A stretch of 45,771 nt of DNA, from positions 1 through 45,771 of IMG/VR virus record IMGVR_UViG_3300046517_002645, one strand, 5' to 3'. The number at the start of each line of letters is the position of its first letter. Within the stretch, counting starts at the first letter, position 1. The translations under genes and the position numbers were made by a program. Of this stretch, positions 6,485 to 15,180 are shown in pieces. The notes beneath the pieces were generated by a model, which did not search any database, had not been told where the DNA came from, and saw only the letters and a program-made list of their open reading frames with translations. The stretch comes from a virus.

Positions 6485-8136
6485 TTTGACCTCTTCTCCT
6501 TTTCGCTCATCTTCTTCAACGCCGCGGCAAGCCTCGAGAGACCCACGTCCTTTTCGCCGACGAGAGCTTCCTTGAAACCGTCGCCCTTGTCGGTCTCGAC
6601 GAGGTCGAGGAAGTTGTCGAGCTTGTTGATGACAGCGTGGAGGATGAGCTCGTCGCCGGTGCCACGCGCAATGACGTACTGAATGAGCACTGGATTCGTC
6701 GTGGACGCGCCGAACCGATGCGTTCGGGCTTCCCACTGCACGAGATCGCGTGGCTCCCACACGAGCTCGGCGATGACGCCAACGTTCGCGAACGTCAAGT
6801 CAATGCCCGTCGCCGTGCTGTCGATAGTAGTGACCAAGCAGACGGGGCCCTCGACGCGGCGAAGCTCGGCGATGATCTTGTTCCGCCTCGTGAGCGGCAC
6901 GCCGCCGTGGATGAACTTGGTCGGCGCGACCTCGGAGATCACATCGCAGATCTTCTCGCAAACAGCTCGACGGTGCGTGCCGACGACGACTCGCTGTCCG
7001 GCTTCCAGATGCCCTCGAACCAGCTCGAGAACACTCTTGAACTTCCCGTCGGCAGCGCTGTCGAGCGCCATGCGCATCTTCTTCTTGTCCTCGACGAGAC
7101 GCGCGTTCATCACGGTGCGGTACTTGGGAGGCACTTGAACGTCGACGATCTGTCGCTGGAGCGCTGGGATCTCCTTGAGCACTTCCCGCTTCGTTCGACG
7201 AAGACAGAACCAGTCGAGCCGCTGTCGGAGCTCCTTCACATTCGATCGCCCGGAGAAGTCCCACACGAGCTTCTTCGTCTTCTCGGGACCGTCGACCTCC
7301 TTCTGCTGCGCGTCGGCGTAGCGCAATCCGAAACCGAAAAACTCACCGAACCGCCCGGGGCTAATCGTGTCGATGACGTTGTGTAGATCCTTCACCTTGT
7401 CGACTGGCGGCGTGCCGGTGAGCGCAATACGCCCGCGCGCGACGTGCGCCAACGCGCGGCACGCTGTCGATCTCTTGGACGTCGGGTTGAGAAGCATCTG
7501 CGCTTCGTCGAAGACGATCGTCATGTCGTCCGCAGCCCACTCGAGGAGCACGTCGACCCAGGCGTAGATGATGTCGTAGTGAATCACGACGACGTCGGTC
7601 TTCGCCGGTATCGGTTCGGGTGTGACACCGTACGGCTTGAAGACGTGCGCCTTCGGCCACCACTTCGCGATCTCGCCCCCCTTGTCATCGAACTCCGGCT
7701 CTCGTTCCCACACGCCGCGGACGTGAGCTTCGCACACGATGATCGTCTTCCGGCGAAGTGCTCGGACCGCCTTGACGGTCTGGAAGCTCTTGCCGACGCC
7801 CATGTCGTCCGCCAAGAGTGCGCCCGAGCCTGCCTGGTTGATGAGAAAGTCGATGCCTTCCTTCTGGTAGTCGCGCGCGCCGTCGTAGGAAACCAGCAAG
7901 TTGTGCGGCCACTTCCGAGCATTAGTCGGGGGCTCGGGTGCCTTGAGCCCTAGCTCTTTCAAGCGCGCGACGATCTGCTCGACCGCATCGACGTAGCCCA
8001 CATGTGCCTTGAGCTCCGAGTCCCAGCGCATGCCGGGGGTGTTACGCGCGGCCTGGTTCAGCTTCGGCGAGTAGTAACCGACGCTGATCGCCCAGAGTGG
8101 CGAGTCTTTGAGCCGGCGAAGATGAAAGCCGCTCAC
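6481..8136 (-). CDS. SNF2/SMARCAL1-like superfamily 2 helicase
   Basis: A 551-residue ATP-dependent DNA translocase. Visible motifs: DYQKEGIDFL (Q-like, about 89-98), motif I DDMGVGKSFQT (110-120), motif II FDEAQ (209-213), motif III LTGTPP (239-244), motif V TATGIDLTF (441-449) and motif VI QWEARTHRFG (468-477). The compact organisation resembles SMARCAL1/ZRANB3-type annealing helicases and phage SNF2 proteins, which act on forks and single/double-strand junctions. The start is a GTG overlapping the upstream stop as GTGA. It lies in the replication operon between a RecD-like helicase and nucleotide genes. Confidence 0.85.
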   Translation of the reverse strand: MSGFHLRRLKDSPLWAISVGYYSPKLNQAARNTPGMRWDSELKAHVGYVDAVEQIVARLKELGLKAPEPPTNARKWPHNLLVSYDGARDYQKEGIDFLINQAGSGALLADDMGVGKSFQTVKAVRALRRKTIIVCEAHVRGVWEREPEFDDKGGEIAKWWPKAHVFKPYGVTPEPIPAKTDVVVIHYDIIYAWVDVLLEWAADDMTIVFDEAQMLLNPTSKRSTACRALAHVARGRIALTGTPPVDKVKDLHNVIDTISPGRFGEFFGFGLRYADAQQKEVDGPEKTKKLVWDFSGRSNVKELRQRLDWFCLRRTKREVLKEIPALQRQIVDVQVPPKYRTVMNARLVEDKKKMRMALDSAADGKFKSVLELVRGHLEAGQRVVVGTHRRAVCEKICDVISEVAPTKFIHGGVPLTRRNKIIAELRRVEGPVCLVTTIDSTATGIDLTFANVGVIAELVWEPRDLVQWEARTHRFGASTTNPVLIQYVIARGTGDELILHAVINKLDNFLDLVETDKGDGFKEALVGEKDVGLSRLAAALKKMSEKEKRSK

Positions 8137-8444
8137 GAGCCGTTCTCCTCTTCAATGTCGAGCCGTCGGCGGTACGCCTCGTCGAGAAGGTCTGGGTACA
8201 ACGGGAACGCCACTTCGGGCCCGCTTTCTAAAAAAGAATCGTATTCACGTTCGGCGTAGAACTGTGCCATCTCGCCGCAAAAAGTTGGGTACGGGATCTC
8301 TTCCTTCGCTCTCTCATGGGCTCGCCGGCACAACTTGATCGTGTTGACTAGATGCTCGTTGGTCATGTCGCAGATCCGAACCCTCGTCCCATCTCTGGTC
8401 GTCCACTTTTTCGTAACCTTGGGGGCCACGACGCGCGTAGTCAC
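8133..8444 (-). CDS. Hypothetical protein between two helicases
   Basis: A 103-residue protein starting at GTG, overlapping the RecD-like stop as GTGA and the SNF2 start in the same way. It has a basic beta-like N-terminus (PKVTKKW, GTRVRICDM), then helices with ICDMTNEHLVNTIKLCRRA and an acidic end. The first half resembles small phage proteins that begin with W-x-T-R-D-G-x-x-I motifs. Function unknown. Confidence 0.6.
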   Translation of the reverse strand: MTTRVVAPKVTKKWTTRDGTRVRICDMTNEHLVNTIKLCRRAHERAKEEIPYPTFCGEMAQFYAEREYDSFLESGPEVAFPLYPDLLDEAYRRRLDIEEENGS

Positions 8445-9955
8445 CGGAGCACCATGAGCTTCGAGGACGCCCGCGTGACGGCCGTGTAGAGCCACCTACG
8501 CCAGTCCTCTTCACCGACCGGTCCGGGCTTCTCAGCGCAGACGACCAGATCGTCGAACTGCGAACCCTGCATCTTGTGCACGGTCATCGCGTAGCCAAAG
8601 TCGAAGAGGCTTCCGGCAGTCGAGAACGAGTGGATCCCTGTCTCACGCGCGAGCTCCTCAGGCGAGGAGTACGTCTTCTCGCGCCCGAACTGCGGCCCGA
8701 ACATCTCGTACTCCACCACGCTGATCTCGTCCTCAGGGAACTCGATCGTACCGAGAAGCTGCGTTTCGCTTTCTCGCGCCGACTTTCCGTAGGCGTCCGT
8801 CAGCTCGCCGTGCGTGTCCCTGACCAACTTCCACGTCACATCGCCCTGAAGCACGCCGCGCATCCCGTTGGCCACTGGCGGGCGGCCGCCTTGCTCCTTG
8901 ATGTTGCGAAGGCAGATGACATGCTCGCCCTTACGCGGAAGATCCCGGCCATCTCGTGAGATACCTCGCACGCGACGAACGGTAGCGTTGAGCCCGACGC
9001 GCCGACGGTTGGTGTAGCAAGCAAGCCCCATTTCGAGCAGGCGCACCGCCGAGGCGTTCTCGTAACGCTCCTCGACGATCCGATCGATGAAGCGTAGCCG
9101 CTCGAACCGCACCGAGTCGCCGGGCATGCTCTCGGGAAGGCGCCCTTCCTCACGGATCAACTTCGAGAGCGCGATGATGGGATTACCCTCCGCTTGCCGG
9201 TGGATCTTCTCGAGGCGTAGGTTGGGGCTCTTCATGAGGCTACCAACGCCGCCGACGGGCGGGAGCTGGCCGTGGTCGCCAACCGCAAGGATCGGCACGC
9301 CGTAGCTCTGGAGGTCGCGGAGCATCATGTCGTCGACCATCGACGCCTCGTCTACGATGATGAGCCCGTAGCGTCGATCGAGCGCTTCTCGGCGAAGCCA
9401 CTCCTTGCCACCACAGAGCTTGCACCTGCCGTCGACTTTCTCGACGTAGACGAACTTCTGCGCCGGCTTGAGCGCGTCGAAGGCTGCCTTCGACTTGATC
9501 AACCCGACGTGCCCTTTCGCGCAAACGCTCCGGACCGGAAGGTCGTACTCCCAAGTCGTCTCGCCGACGCAGCCCTTCTCAGGGCACGGCTTCTGGATCT
9601 CGACGGTCTTCGGTTCGAGGCAATCGCACGGCCGGTAGATGAGCGAGTGGATCGTCCCGCAGTAGGGGCGCGGGTCGGACGACGTTATGCCATCGCGACT
9701 CCTCTTCTGCGCGCCGACGGTCTCGGTGCCGGCAGTCTTGAGCTTCCTGCGCAGCACGGAGGTTGCCTTGCCGGTGTACGCAGTGAACGCCGGCAAGTCG
9801 ACCTGCGCAGCGACGAGCGACACGAGCGTGCTCTTCCCAGAGCCTGCGTAGCCTCCAAGCGAGAGGAGGCCCCCGTCGGCGTCGCGCACCCAACCGACGA
9901 TAGCGTTGTAGGCCGAGAGTTGATCAGACGAGAGATCCTTGACGGTGATGTTCAC
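8441..9955 (-). CDS. RecD-like SF1B helicase with cysteine-rich insertion
   Basis: A 504-residue helicase starting at GTG with a perfect AGGAGG 6 bases upstream and a GTGA overlap. Motif I is GYAGSGKST (35-43), motif II IIVDEASM (199-206), motif III GDHGQLPPVG (226-235), and the C-terminus has the UvrD-like VHKMQGSQFD and TAVTRA motifs. Between motifs I and II a region of about 80 residues holds several Cys pairs (Cys110, 112, 124, 129, 145, 178, 181), suggesting one or two zinc sites. RecD2/Dda-type helicases unwind 5' to 3' and serve phage replication or recombination. Confidence 0.85.
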   Translation of the reverse strand: MNITVKDLSSDQLSAYNAIVGWVRDADGGLLSLGGYAGSGKSTLVSLVAAQVDLPAFTAYTGKATSVLRRKLKTAGTETVGAQKRSRDGITSSDPRPYCGTIHSLIYRPCDCLEPKTVEIQKPCPEKGCVGETTWEYDLPVRSVCAKGHVGLIKSKAAFDALKPAQKFVYVEKVDGRCKLCGGKEWLRREALDRRYGLIIVDEASMVDDMMLRDLQSYGVPILAVGDHGQLPPVGGVGSLMKSPNLRLEKIHRQAEGNPIIALSKLIREEGRLPESMPGDSVRFERLRFIDRIVEERYENASAVRLLEMGLACYTNRRRVGLNATVRRVRGISRDGRDLPRKGEHVICLRNIKEQGGRPPVANGMRGVLQGDVTWKLVRDTHGELTDAYGKSARESETQLLGTIEFPEDEISVVEYEMFGPQFGREKTYSSPEELARETGIHSFSTAGSLFDFGYAMTVHKMQGSQFDDLVVCAEKPGPVGEEDWRRWLYTAVTRASSKLMVLR

Positions 9956-10500
9956 GGCTGCCTCCTGGCACACACGGGTCCGAGCCCAGTCGAGACGCTT
10001 TCGGGTGTTGTAAGCCGACGCCCGCAGCGCCCACAGCGCCCTTCGTGGTAGACAGCGAGCTCCGGGTGCGCCTGCCCCGCCGAGAGGCGCCGCCACACCC
10101 ACGAGAACGCGACAGCGTTCGGCGCGCTCGAATCGATGCGGCTCTTTTTGCCATGCGCGTACACGAGCCCACGGTAGATGCACCCGAGGTACTGATAGCT
10201 GCGGTCGTTGTCGGGGCCCACCAATACGGACACGAAGTGCGGGAGCTCGCCGGTGTCGCCTGCACGGCGCTCGGCTTGGACTACGCGATAGGTGAACCGA
10301 GTGTCCGTCCGCCGGCTCTGGAACGTCACGTGGGCGTTCCCAGCCAGCATGAAGGCCACGGTAGCGGCGGGGTCGATGAGTTCGGCGCGAGGGCCGGGAG
10401 AGTCGTCCGTCATGGCTGTAAAAGAGAGGTGATCCTGCATGTAAACACTGACGAGAGGGTTCAACGATCTATTCACTATCTGTACACCTTCCGACGTCAT
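9952..10500 (-). CDS. DUF6011-like zinc-finger protein
   Basis: A 182-residue protein with an ATGA overlap onto the polymerase stop. The last 35 residues carry a zinc finger CGRCGRRLTTPESV followed by GLGPVC, matching DUF6011-type endings. The middle has beta-like sequence and SYQYLGCIY. A second possible ATG lies 29 codons in but lacks an SD. The protein is found between DNA polymerase and RecD-like helicase, so a DNA-transaction role is likely but unproven. Confidence 0.7.
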   Translation of the reverse strand: MTSEGVQIVNRSLNPLVSVYMQDHLSFTAMTDDSPGPRAELIDPAATVAFMLAGNAHVTFQSRRTDTRFTYRVVQAERRAGDTGELPHFVSVLVGPDNDRSYQYLGCIYRGLVYAHGKKSRIDSSAPNAVAFSWVWRRLSAGQAHPELAVYHEGRCGRCGRRLTTPESVSTGLGPVCARRQP

Positions 10501-13091
10501 CCGAAAGCGCTCCACCGTTCGCCGACTTTCAGCTCGATCGGCATCACGAATTGGCGCGCCCCGTCCTCGACGCGTACGCTCGTACCCCACCCGTTCGCTG
10601 GGATGACAACCGGTTCCTCCCACGTCGTTTTGACGAGCGCTTTCACACTATCGACGTGACGGTCAGGCACCTCCATGATCGCCGCGTCATGGATCTGTGC
10701 GACGACGGACGAGCCGCTGGGCAATCGACTGGAAATGGACGGGAGGCGTACGTTCATCAACGATGCGATGCCTCCTTGGATCGGGCGGTTCGCGACGTCC
10801 GGGTACCCAGCGTGCCATCCGAGCCATGAGATCCGCCCGGAGAGCGCGTCGCGGAGATGGCCGTGCTTGTCGACCCACTGCTTGTTCCGATCGACGTACC
10901 GGAAGTAGTGCGCGAACACGTCTCGCACCATGTCGTGCATCGAGACCACGTCTCGCATTTGGACGGGGAGCCCCTTGCTGCGCACGAAGCCGAAGATCGT
11001 GTCCGGCTGCGCGTAGTAGATGAACCCGAAGATGCAGTTCTTCTCGACGTCGCGGAAGGGCTTCCCCACGCCCTTCGGATCTCGCCCGATGAGCTCAGCC
11101 TCGGCGGGGAAGAGAAGCTTCGCCGTCGCGGTGTGCACGTCGCCGGACTCGCACGCGGCGATGAAGCTTTGATCTCCAGAGAGGTAGGCTGCGAATCGAA
11201 GCTCTGCTTGGCTGAGATCGAAGTAGATGAGCTTGTGCTCCGGACGCGCGACGTAGACTTCGCGCACGCGCGTCTCGAGCACGATGCTCTTGTCCTTGAG
11301 TTGCTCGGCTCTGGGGCACGACTGCAAACGGCACGAGTACCTACCGCTTGCGGCTCCGTAGCTTCTCCAGTTGAAATGCGTGCGCGAAACGAGGGGCGTC
11401 TTCTTTGACGGCTTGTCGAGGATCTGGCTGACCAAGTAGGTGCTCTTGATCTTGACGACGCCGCGCCACTGCAAGAGCAGATCGGCGAACCTGCCCGCGC
11501 GCGTGGAGTTGTTCTTGAGCCGTTCGAGCGTCGTCTGGGATGTACTCGGGAGCCCTGATTCGGTCGGGTCAGCCGACGCGAGCGGCGCTTTCAGGATCGT
11601 GAAGAGCGCCTTCCGAACCTCGGCGAGCTGCATCGGATGGAACTTCGCTCGGCGGAGCAGCTTCCGCATCTTCCAGAGAAGATCAGTCTCCTTTCGATCC
11701 ATCTCTTCCAAGAGCTGCGTTCGGCGTTCCACGTCGACGCCGATGCCGTTGATGATCATGCCCCGGCACAATCTCGCGTTGTTCTTGTCGACCTCGTAGA
11801 CGGCCCGCTCGTCTTCGAGGTCGGCTTGCATCTTGAGCCAAACTTGCGCTTGGATGCGCGCGTCCGCAGCGTTGTAGAGCGTCAACTCCTCACCGCTGAG
11901 CTTCTCGGGCGGGAGACCCTTCTCGGTCGTGCCGCCGGTGCCCTGCTTGAACGTCACCTTCCACGGCCCGGCATCGATGAACACGCTCGCGACGTGAGAG
12001 AGCCGTTGCGGCATGTGGCTCGCGAACGTGTGGTGCGCGATGAGCGTATCCTCGAGCTTGTCGTCGATGGGCTCGAACGGGACGTCGAAGCGATCGAGCG
12101 CGATCTGATCGAAGTTGTAGCCGTTGTGCATCCCGATCTTCTTCGACCGCTTGAAGAGCCCGTTCACGATTGGAGCGTGCGTCTTCGTCTTCCACGGCCA
12201 AATGACGACCGTGTGATCACCGTCCGAGATCCCAACGCAGAGGAGGCGGTTGCGAATAGGATCGGCGCCGTCTTTGCCGCCCTCCGTGCTCGCTCCAGTT
12301 TCGACGTCGACACTGATGATGGGCGCCAGCTTTTGGAGCTCTCGACGGACGTCGGCTTGCTTCGTGACGACGACGTACGGACCGTTCTCGAGGAGCATCT
12401 CGTGCGTCAGTTCCCCGCGCATCCATCGAGCGATCCGGTCGAGATCGATCTTCAAGATCGGAAGCCAAGTGTCGGAGCGAAGCACGAACGCGGGGTGAAC
12501 AGTCGGCAACACCGTCCTGCCGGCGAGCTTGCTTCGCCCGTCGACGATCTGCGCCTTGAGCCAGATCTCTTTCCACTTCGGGGCGCCGCGGAGCTTCGCC
12601 TTCTTCGCTTTGCTCCAGGCGGGGCCGGGGTCGAGCTCGCGTGCCGTCCAGACGAACCCGCGCGAGTTCATGATACTCCGAACGCCGAGCACAGAGAGCG
12701 TGCTCGTCTTGCCGAACGTCACGATGGGGATCTTCGGATCAAACTCGGCGAGCTCTTTCAAGAGTCGAGGGGCGCAGAAGGTGGCGGCGAGCTCGTTCTC
12801 CTTGTCGATGTTCGAGCGGCACAGCGCCGCGTTCGTGAGGTGTGCTTCGAGAATGTCGATGTCGACCTCACGGCAGAGCCCTTTGAGAAAAACGCCAGTC
12901 TGTCCAATGAATGGTGTTCCGAAAACTTCTTCTTTCCGCCCCGGCGCCTCGCCGACGAAGACGACCTTCGTGGGAAGCGGCGACGCCTTAGGCGGGACGA
13001 CGGTGTTCCCTTTCAGCGGACAGAGATCACAGCGAGCACCGTGCTCTCGCGGACGGTACTCTTGAACGACAGAGAGCGCCTTCGCGGACAT
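10497..13091 (-). CDS. Uracil-DNA glycosylase / 3'-5' exonuclease / family A DNA polymerase fusion
   Basis: An 864-residue replicative polymerase with three domains. Residues about 1-230 are a family 4 uracil-DNA glycosylase: Cys21, Cys24, Cys91 and Cys106 in [4Fe-4S] spacing, motif A GEAPGRKEEVFGTPFIG (47-63) and motif B HPA (199-201). Residues about 255-420 are a DnaQ-like exonuclease with DVETG (262-266), HNGYNFD (322-328) and YNAADAR (406-412). Residues about 430-864 are Pol A: motif A YFDLSQAE (623-630), O-helix-like RDVEKNCIFGFIYY (680-693), and motif C with His801-Asp802. Motif C reads IHDAA instead of HDE. Similar UDG-linked polymerases are known in some phages, such as SPO1-like. The GTG/ATG overlap pattern is absent; the ATG lies 11 bases after the previous stop. 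Confidence 0.9.
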   Translation of the reverse strand: MSAKALSVVQEYRPREHGARCDLCPLKGNTVVPPKASPLPTKVVFVGEAPGRKEEVFGTPFIGQTGVFLKGLCREVDIDILEAHLTNAALCRSNIDKENELAATFCAPRLLKELAEFDPKIPIVTFGKTSTLSVLGVRSIMNSRGFVWTARELDPGPAWSKAKKAKLRGAPKWKEIWLKAQIVDGRSKLAGRTVLPTVHPAFVLRSDTWLPILKIDLDRIARWMRGELTHEMLLENGPYVVVTKQADVRRELQKLAPIISVDVETGASTEGGKDGADPIRNRLLCVGISDGDHTVVIWPWKTKTHAPIVNGLFKRSKKIGMHNGYNFDQIALDRFDVPFEPIDDKLEDTLIAHHTFASHMPQRLSHVASVFIDAGPWKVTFKQGTGGTTEKGLPPEKLSGEELTLYNAADARIQAQVWLKMQADLEDERAVYEVDKNNARLCRGMIINGIGVDVERRTQLLEEMDRKETDLLWKMRKLLRRAKFHPMQLAEVRKALFTILKAPLASADPTESGLPSTSQTTLERLKNNSTRAGRFADLLLQWRGVVKIKSTYLVSQILDKPSKKTPLVSRTHFNWRSYGAASGRYSCRLQSCPRAEQLKDKSIVLETRVREVYVARPEHKLIYFDLSQAELRFAAYLSGDQSFIAACESGDVHTATAKLLFPAEAELIGRDPKGVGKPFRDVEKNCIFGFIYYAQPDTIFGFVRSKGLPVQMRDVVSMHDMVRDVFAHYFRYVDRNKQWVDKHGHLRDALSGRISWLGWHAGYPDVANRPIQGGIASLMNVRLPSISSRLPSGSSVVAQIHDAAIMEVPDRHVDSVKALVKTTWEEPVVIPANGWGTSVRVEDGARQFVMPIELKVGERWSAFG

Positions 13092-13102
13092 CGATCACAC
13101 CG

Positions 13103-13405
13103 TCACATCTCGCTCGGAGGCGGATCGCGCCACGCCTCGACCTTGTCGAGCTCCTCCGGAGTGAGCATCGGGTCGTAGTCGCCGCAGAAGAGCGCTTCGC
13201 AGAGCTCGTTGCGACCTTCTAGTTCGAGCGGCACGCCGTCGCCGTTGTGCGCCGCAACGAGCGACCAGACCGCCAGGTAGTGCTCGCATTCACCCCTGCG
13301 CACGTTGCGTGATTCGCTGGCGAGCAAGTTCTCAAACCGCCGCTTGTGCGACTCGGCGATCTTCGCGATCGTCTCTTTCGACAAGTCGTTGATGATCGTT
13401 TTCAT
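13103..13405 (-). CDS. Hypothetical protein upstream of polymerase
   Basis: A 100-residue, probably helical protein with an ATGA overlap to the upstream gene. It has a Lys/Arg-rich helix (IAESHKRRFENLL), a RGECEHYLAVWSLVAAHNG segment and a charged end. A longer frame upstream contains an implausible Arg run. It resembles small phage proteins next to polymerases only in size and context. Confidence 0.6.
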   Translation of the reverse strand: MKTIINDLSKETIAKIAESHKRRFENLLASESRNVRRGECEHYLAVWSLVAAHNGDGVPLELEGRNELCEALFCGDYDPMLTPEELDKVEAWRDPPPSEM

Positions 13406-13587
13406 CCGCCGTCTCCGCTTCCGTCGTCGAATCCTTCGCACCTACCGCAAGCACACCCATCCTCGGTGTGCTTGCTTCGCGCGCAACCGCACGCCTCGCA
13501 GACGTCGCCGCTCGAAGATTCATCGCGCCCCCCAATCTCGGAGAGCTCGTCGTCTTCGAGCAGCGACCGTCTACGACGTGGCGTCAT
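13402..13587 (-). CDS. Cysteine-rich zinc-finger protein
   Basis: A 61-residue protein coupled at both ends by ATGA. It has an acidic first half and a zinc cluster CEACGCARSKH followed by GCACGRCEGF, enough for one or two zinc ions. This Cys-x2-Cys-x-Cys-x4-His pattern recurs in short phage proteins. Function unknown. Confidence 0.65.
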   Translation of the reverse strand: MTPRRRRSLLEDDELSEIGGRDESSSGDVCEACGCARSKHTEDGCACGRCEGFDDGSGDGG

Positions 13588-14204
13588 TTCTTCTTGCCGT
13601 TGCTGTTCTTCGACGCTGCCGGCTTCTTCTTCGGCGCGGGCTCGGACTGCGGCTCATCGTCGTCGTCCTCGTCGTCGCCGTCGTCGCTCGCTGCGCTGAG
13701 CGTCCTGTTCGGATCTTGGAACAGCACCTCGGAGGTCACCTCGCCGGTGTCCTTCCGCGTTTGGAGCCGAGTCCACACCGTGAACTTTTTGCCCTCGAGC
13801 GCTCGGACGAGCGGTTGCAGATCGTCGCCGTCGTTGATGACCTTGGGGATGAGGTCCAAGTCGATGTCCAAGGCTTCGCAGACTTGACGAATGCGAAGCT
13901 TGCTCAAGCGCTCGCCGCGTGAAGTCTTGGCGCCGAAGACCAGAAACACGGAGAGTTCGGTGCCGAGCGCTCTCTCGAACGTTTCGCCTTCCTCCTCCGT
14001 ACTGTCGAGACGGATCGGGGCGATGATCATCGGGAAATGATCGTCCTTGGTCGGCTGCGTCTTGCACTTGCCGCGCGGGATCGACGCCTTCCACTCGCCT
14101 GCGGGCGCGTCGGGCACAATCTCGTTGATGTCGAAGGAGACACGCTTGTACTCCATCTTCTTACCTTGATTGCTCTGCTGTTCGGACTTGGCCATGTGGC
14201 TCAC
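13584..14204 (-). CDS. DUF669-like single-stranded DNA-binding protein
   Basis: A 206-residue protein directly after the Sak4-like ATPase. Residues about 17-120 resemble DUF669 phage proteins: PAGEWKASIPRG, then a beta-rich region with LSVFLVFGAKTSRGERL and a helix RIRQVCEALDID. The end is a long Asp/Glu run followed by a Lys-rich tail, similar to acidic tails of SSB-like proteins. DUF669 proteins commonly sit beside phage recombination ATPases and are thought to bind ssDNA. The start is GTG (GTGA overlap), with an ATG three codons later. Confidence 0.7.
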   Translation of the reverse strand: MSHMAKSEQQSNQGKKMEYKRVSFDINEIVPDAPAGEWKASIPRGKCKTQPTKDDHFPMIIAPIRLDSTEEEGETFERALGTELSVFLVFGAKTSRGERLSKLRIRQVCEALDIDLDLIPKVINDGDDLQPLVRALEGKKFTVWTRLQTRKDTGEVTSEVLFQDPNRTLSAASDDGDDEDDDDEPQSEPAPKKKPAASKNSNGKKK

Positions 14205-14974
14205 TTTCTTTGCTGATTCGGACGTTTGGACACAACCTCGGGAGACGACTTGCTCCCCTTCTTGAATGCTTCGTGGAGGAGGCCGACGTCGGCGTCGATC
14301 TCGCGCGTGCCTGAGACAGAGAGGCAGCTCGGGCCGTAGACGCCGACGGGATTGATGAAGAAGCTCCGCTTCGCCGGATCTTTGGAGCTCGGCGCCATGT
14401 AGATGACGTCGCCGAACATGCCTGGGATCTCCTTGCGCGCAGCACCGGCGAAGAGCGGCGCGATACCGACGCCGGTCTTTTCGGTTTGGCCTTCGATGAG
14501 CCCACCGCCGGTCTCGATGTAGTGCGAGATGACGTAGACGTGCGCTTTGAAGTCGAAGCAGCGGATCAGGATGTTGATCAAGCGCTTGCGGTACTCGCGC
14601 CAGAAGCGCCGCCCGTCGGCTTCGCCTTTAGTGTTACGCGTCTGGTCTTCGAGCGCGACCTCGAGCCAAGATGCGTAGAGGTTGTAGTCGTCGATGACGA
14701 TCCACTTGTAGTTGCCCTCCTTCGCACCTCGTCGCGCTTCCTTGAGCGCGTCTTCCATCTGGATCTCGTCGCGCACGAGATCCCACTTGAACTTGTCGTT
14801 GCGACGCGCAGCGTCTGTGAGTCCGGTCTTCTTGCCGCAGTTGATCACGTACCCCATGCCGAACGCGGCGGCGGCGCTGGCCACCACACTGGTCGACTTG
14901 CCCGCATGGGGCTCGCCAAGAATCAAAACACGATCGTATGGGTCGCGCTCTAGCGCGGACGCATCTTGAGGCAT
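14201..14974 (-). CDS. Sak4-like RecA-fold ATPase
   Basis: A 257-residue P-loop ATPase, first gene of the long leftward operon. Walker A is GEPHAGKST (20-28) and Walker B is WIVIDDYN (91-98); HVYVISHYIETGG (145-157) is a typical switch strand. Sak4 proteins are single-domain RecA-like proteins that promote single-strand annealing, usually with an SSB partner, here the next gene. The ATG has a GGAAAGAG SD. Confidence 0.8.
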   Translation of the reverse strand: MPQDASALERDPYDRVLILGEPHAGKSTSVVASAAAAFGMGYVINCGKKTGLTDAARRNDKFKWDLVRDEIQMEDALKEARRGAKEGNYKWIVIDDYNLYASWLEVALEDQTRNTKGEADGRRFWREYRKRLINILIRCFDFKAHVYVISHYIETGGGLIEGQTEKTGVGIAPLFAGAARKEIPGMFGDVIYMAPSSKDPAKRSFFINPVGVYGPSCLSVSGTREIDADVGLLHEAFKKGSKSSPEVVSKRPNQQRK

Positions 14975-14995
14975 CCCGGTCTCTTTCCGCCCGCT

Positions 14996-15014
14996 GTCAC
15001 TTCCGAGGAGTGAC
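14996..15014. promoter_or_regulatory. Candidate operator (GTCACT/AGTGAC)
   Basis: A perfect 6-bp inverted repeat with a 7-base centre lies 22 bases upstream of the Sak4-like start and downstream of the candidate promoter, where a repressor could block elongation. It could also be a short hairpin in the leader. Confidence 0.4.
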
Positions 15015-15040
15015 CCTTCGACGTTGGGCTAGGAAGAAGA

Positions 15041-15069
15041 TGTCTACAAAACCGCAAACGAAAGATCAA
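15041..15069 (-). promoter_or_regulatory. Candidate promoter of the long leftward operon
   Basis: On the minus strand TTGATC is followed after 17 bases by TAGACA, giving 4 of 6 and 3 of 6 matches to a sigma-70 promoter. It sits between the terminator of the next operon and the Sak4-like gene, where a promoter is needed. The -10 is weak. Confidence 0.4.
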
Positions 15070-15070
15070 C

Positions 15071-15110
15071 TAAAAAGAGAACGGCAGCCCCCGTCGAAAG
15101 AGGCTGCCGT
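15071..15110 (-). terminator. Rho-independent terminator
   Basis: Reading leftward, a 9-bp perfect stem (ACGGCAGCC with GGCTGCCGT; 12-base loop) is followed by TCTCTTTTTAG. It lies about 70 bases beyond the stop of the FeS nuclease gene and ends that operon before the promoter of the next. Confidence 0.8.
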
Positions 15111-15180
15111 CGAAGAGCTGACGCAGAGGGTCTGCTCGGAACGGAAACATACCAGCGCTCGAACATCTTGTCGAGGAAGG

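Noticed and set aside
11637-13178. A 513-codon rightward open frame opposite the DNA polymerase.
   Set aside because: It is the antisense frame of a clearly conserved UDG-polymerase gene, and its product is Arg/Glu/Leu biased with no start signal; typical of GC-rich shadow frames.
15071-15110. The ACGGCAGCC repeat as an attachment core or phage origin.
   Set aside because: The stem with a T-run in the leftward direction just past an operon end is fully explained as a terminator.
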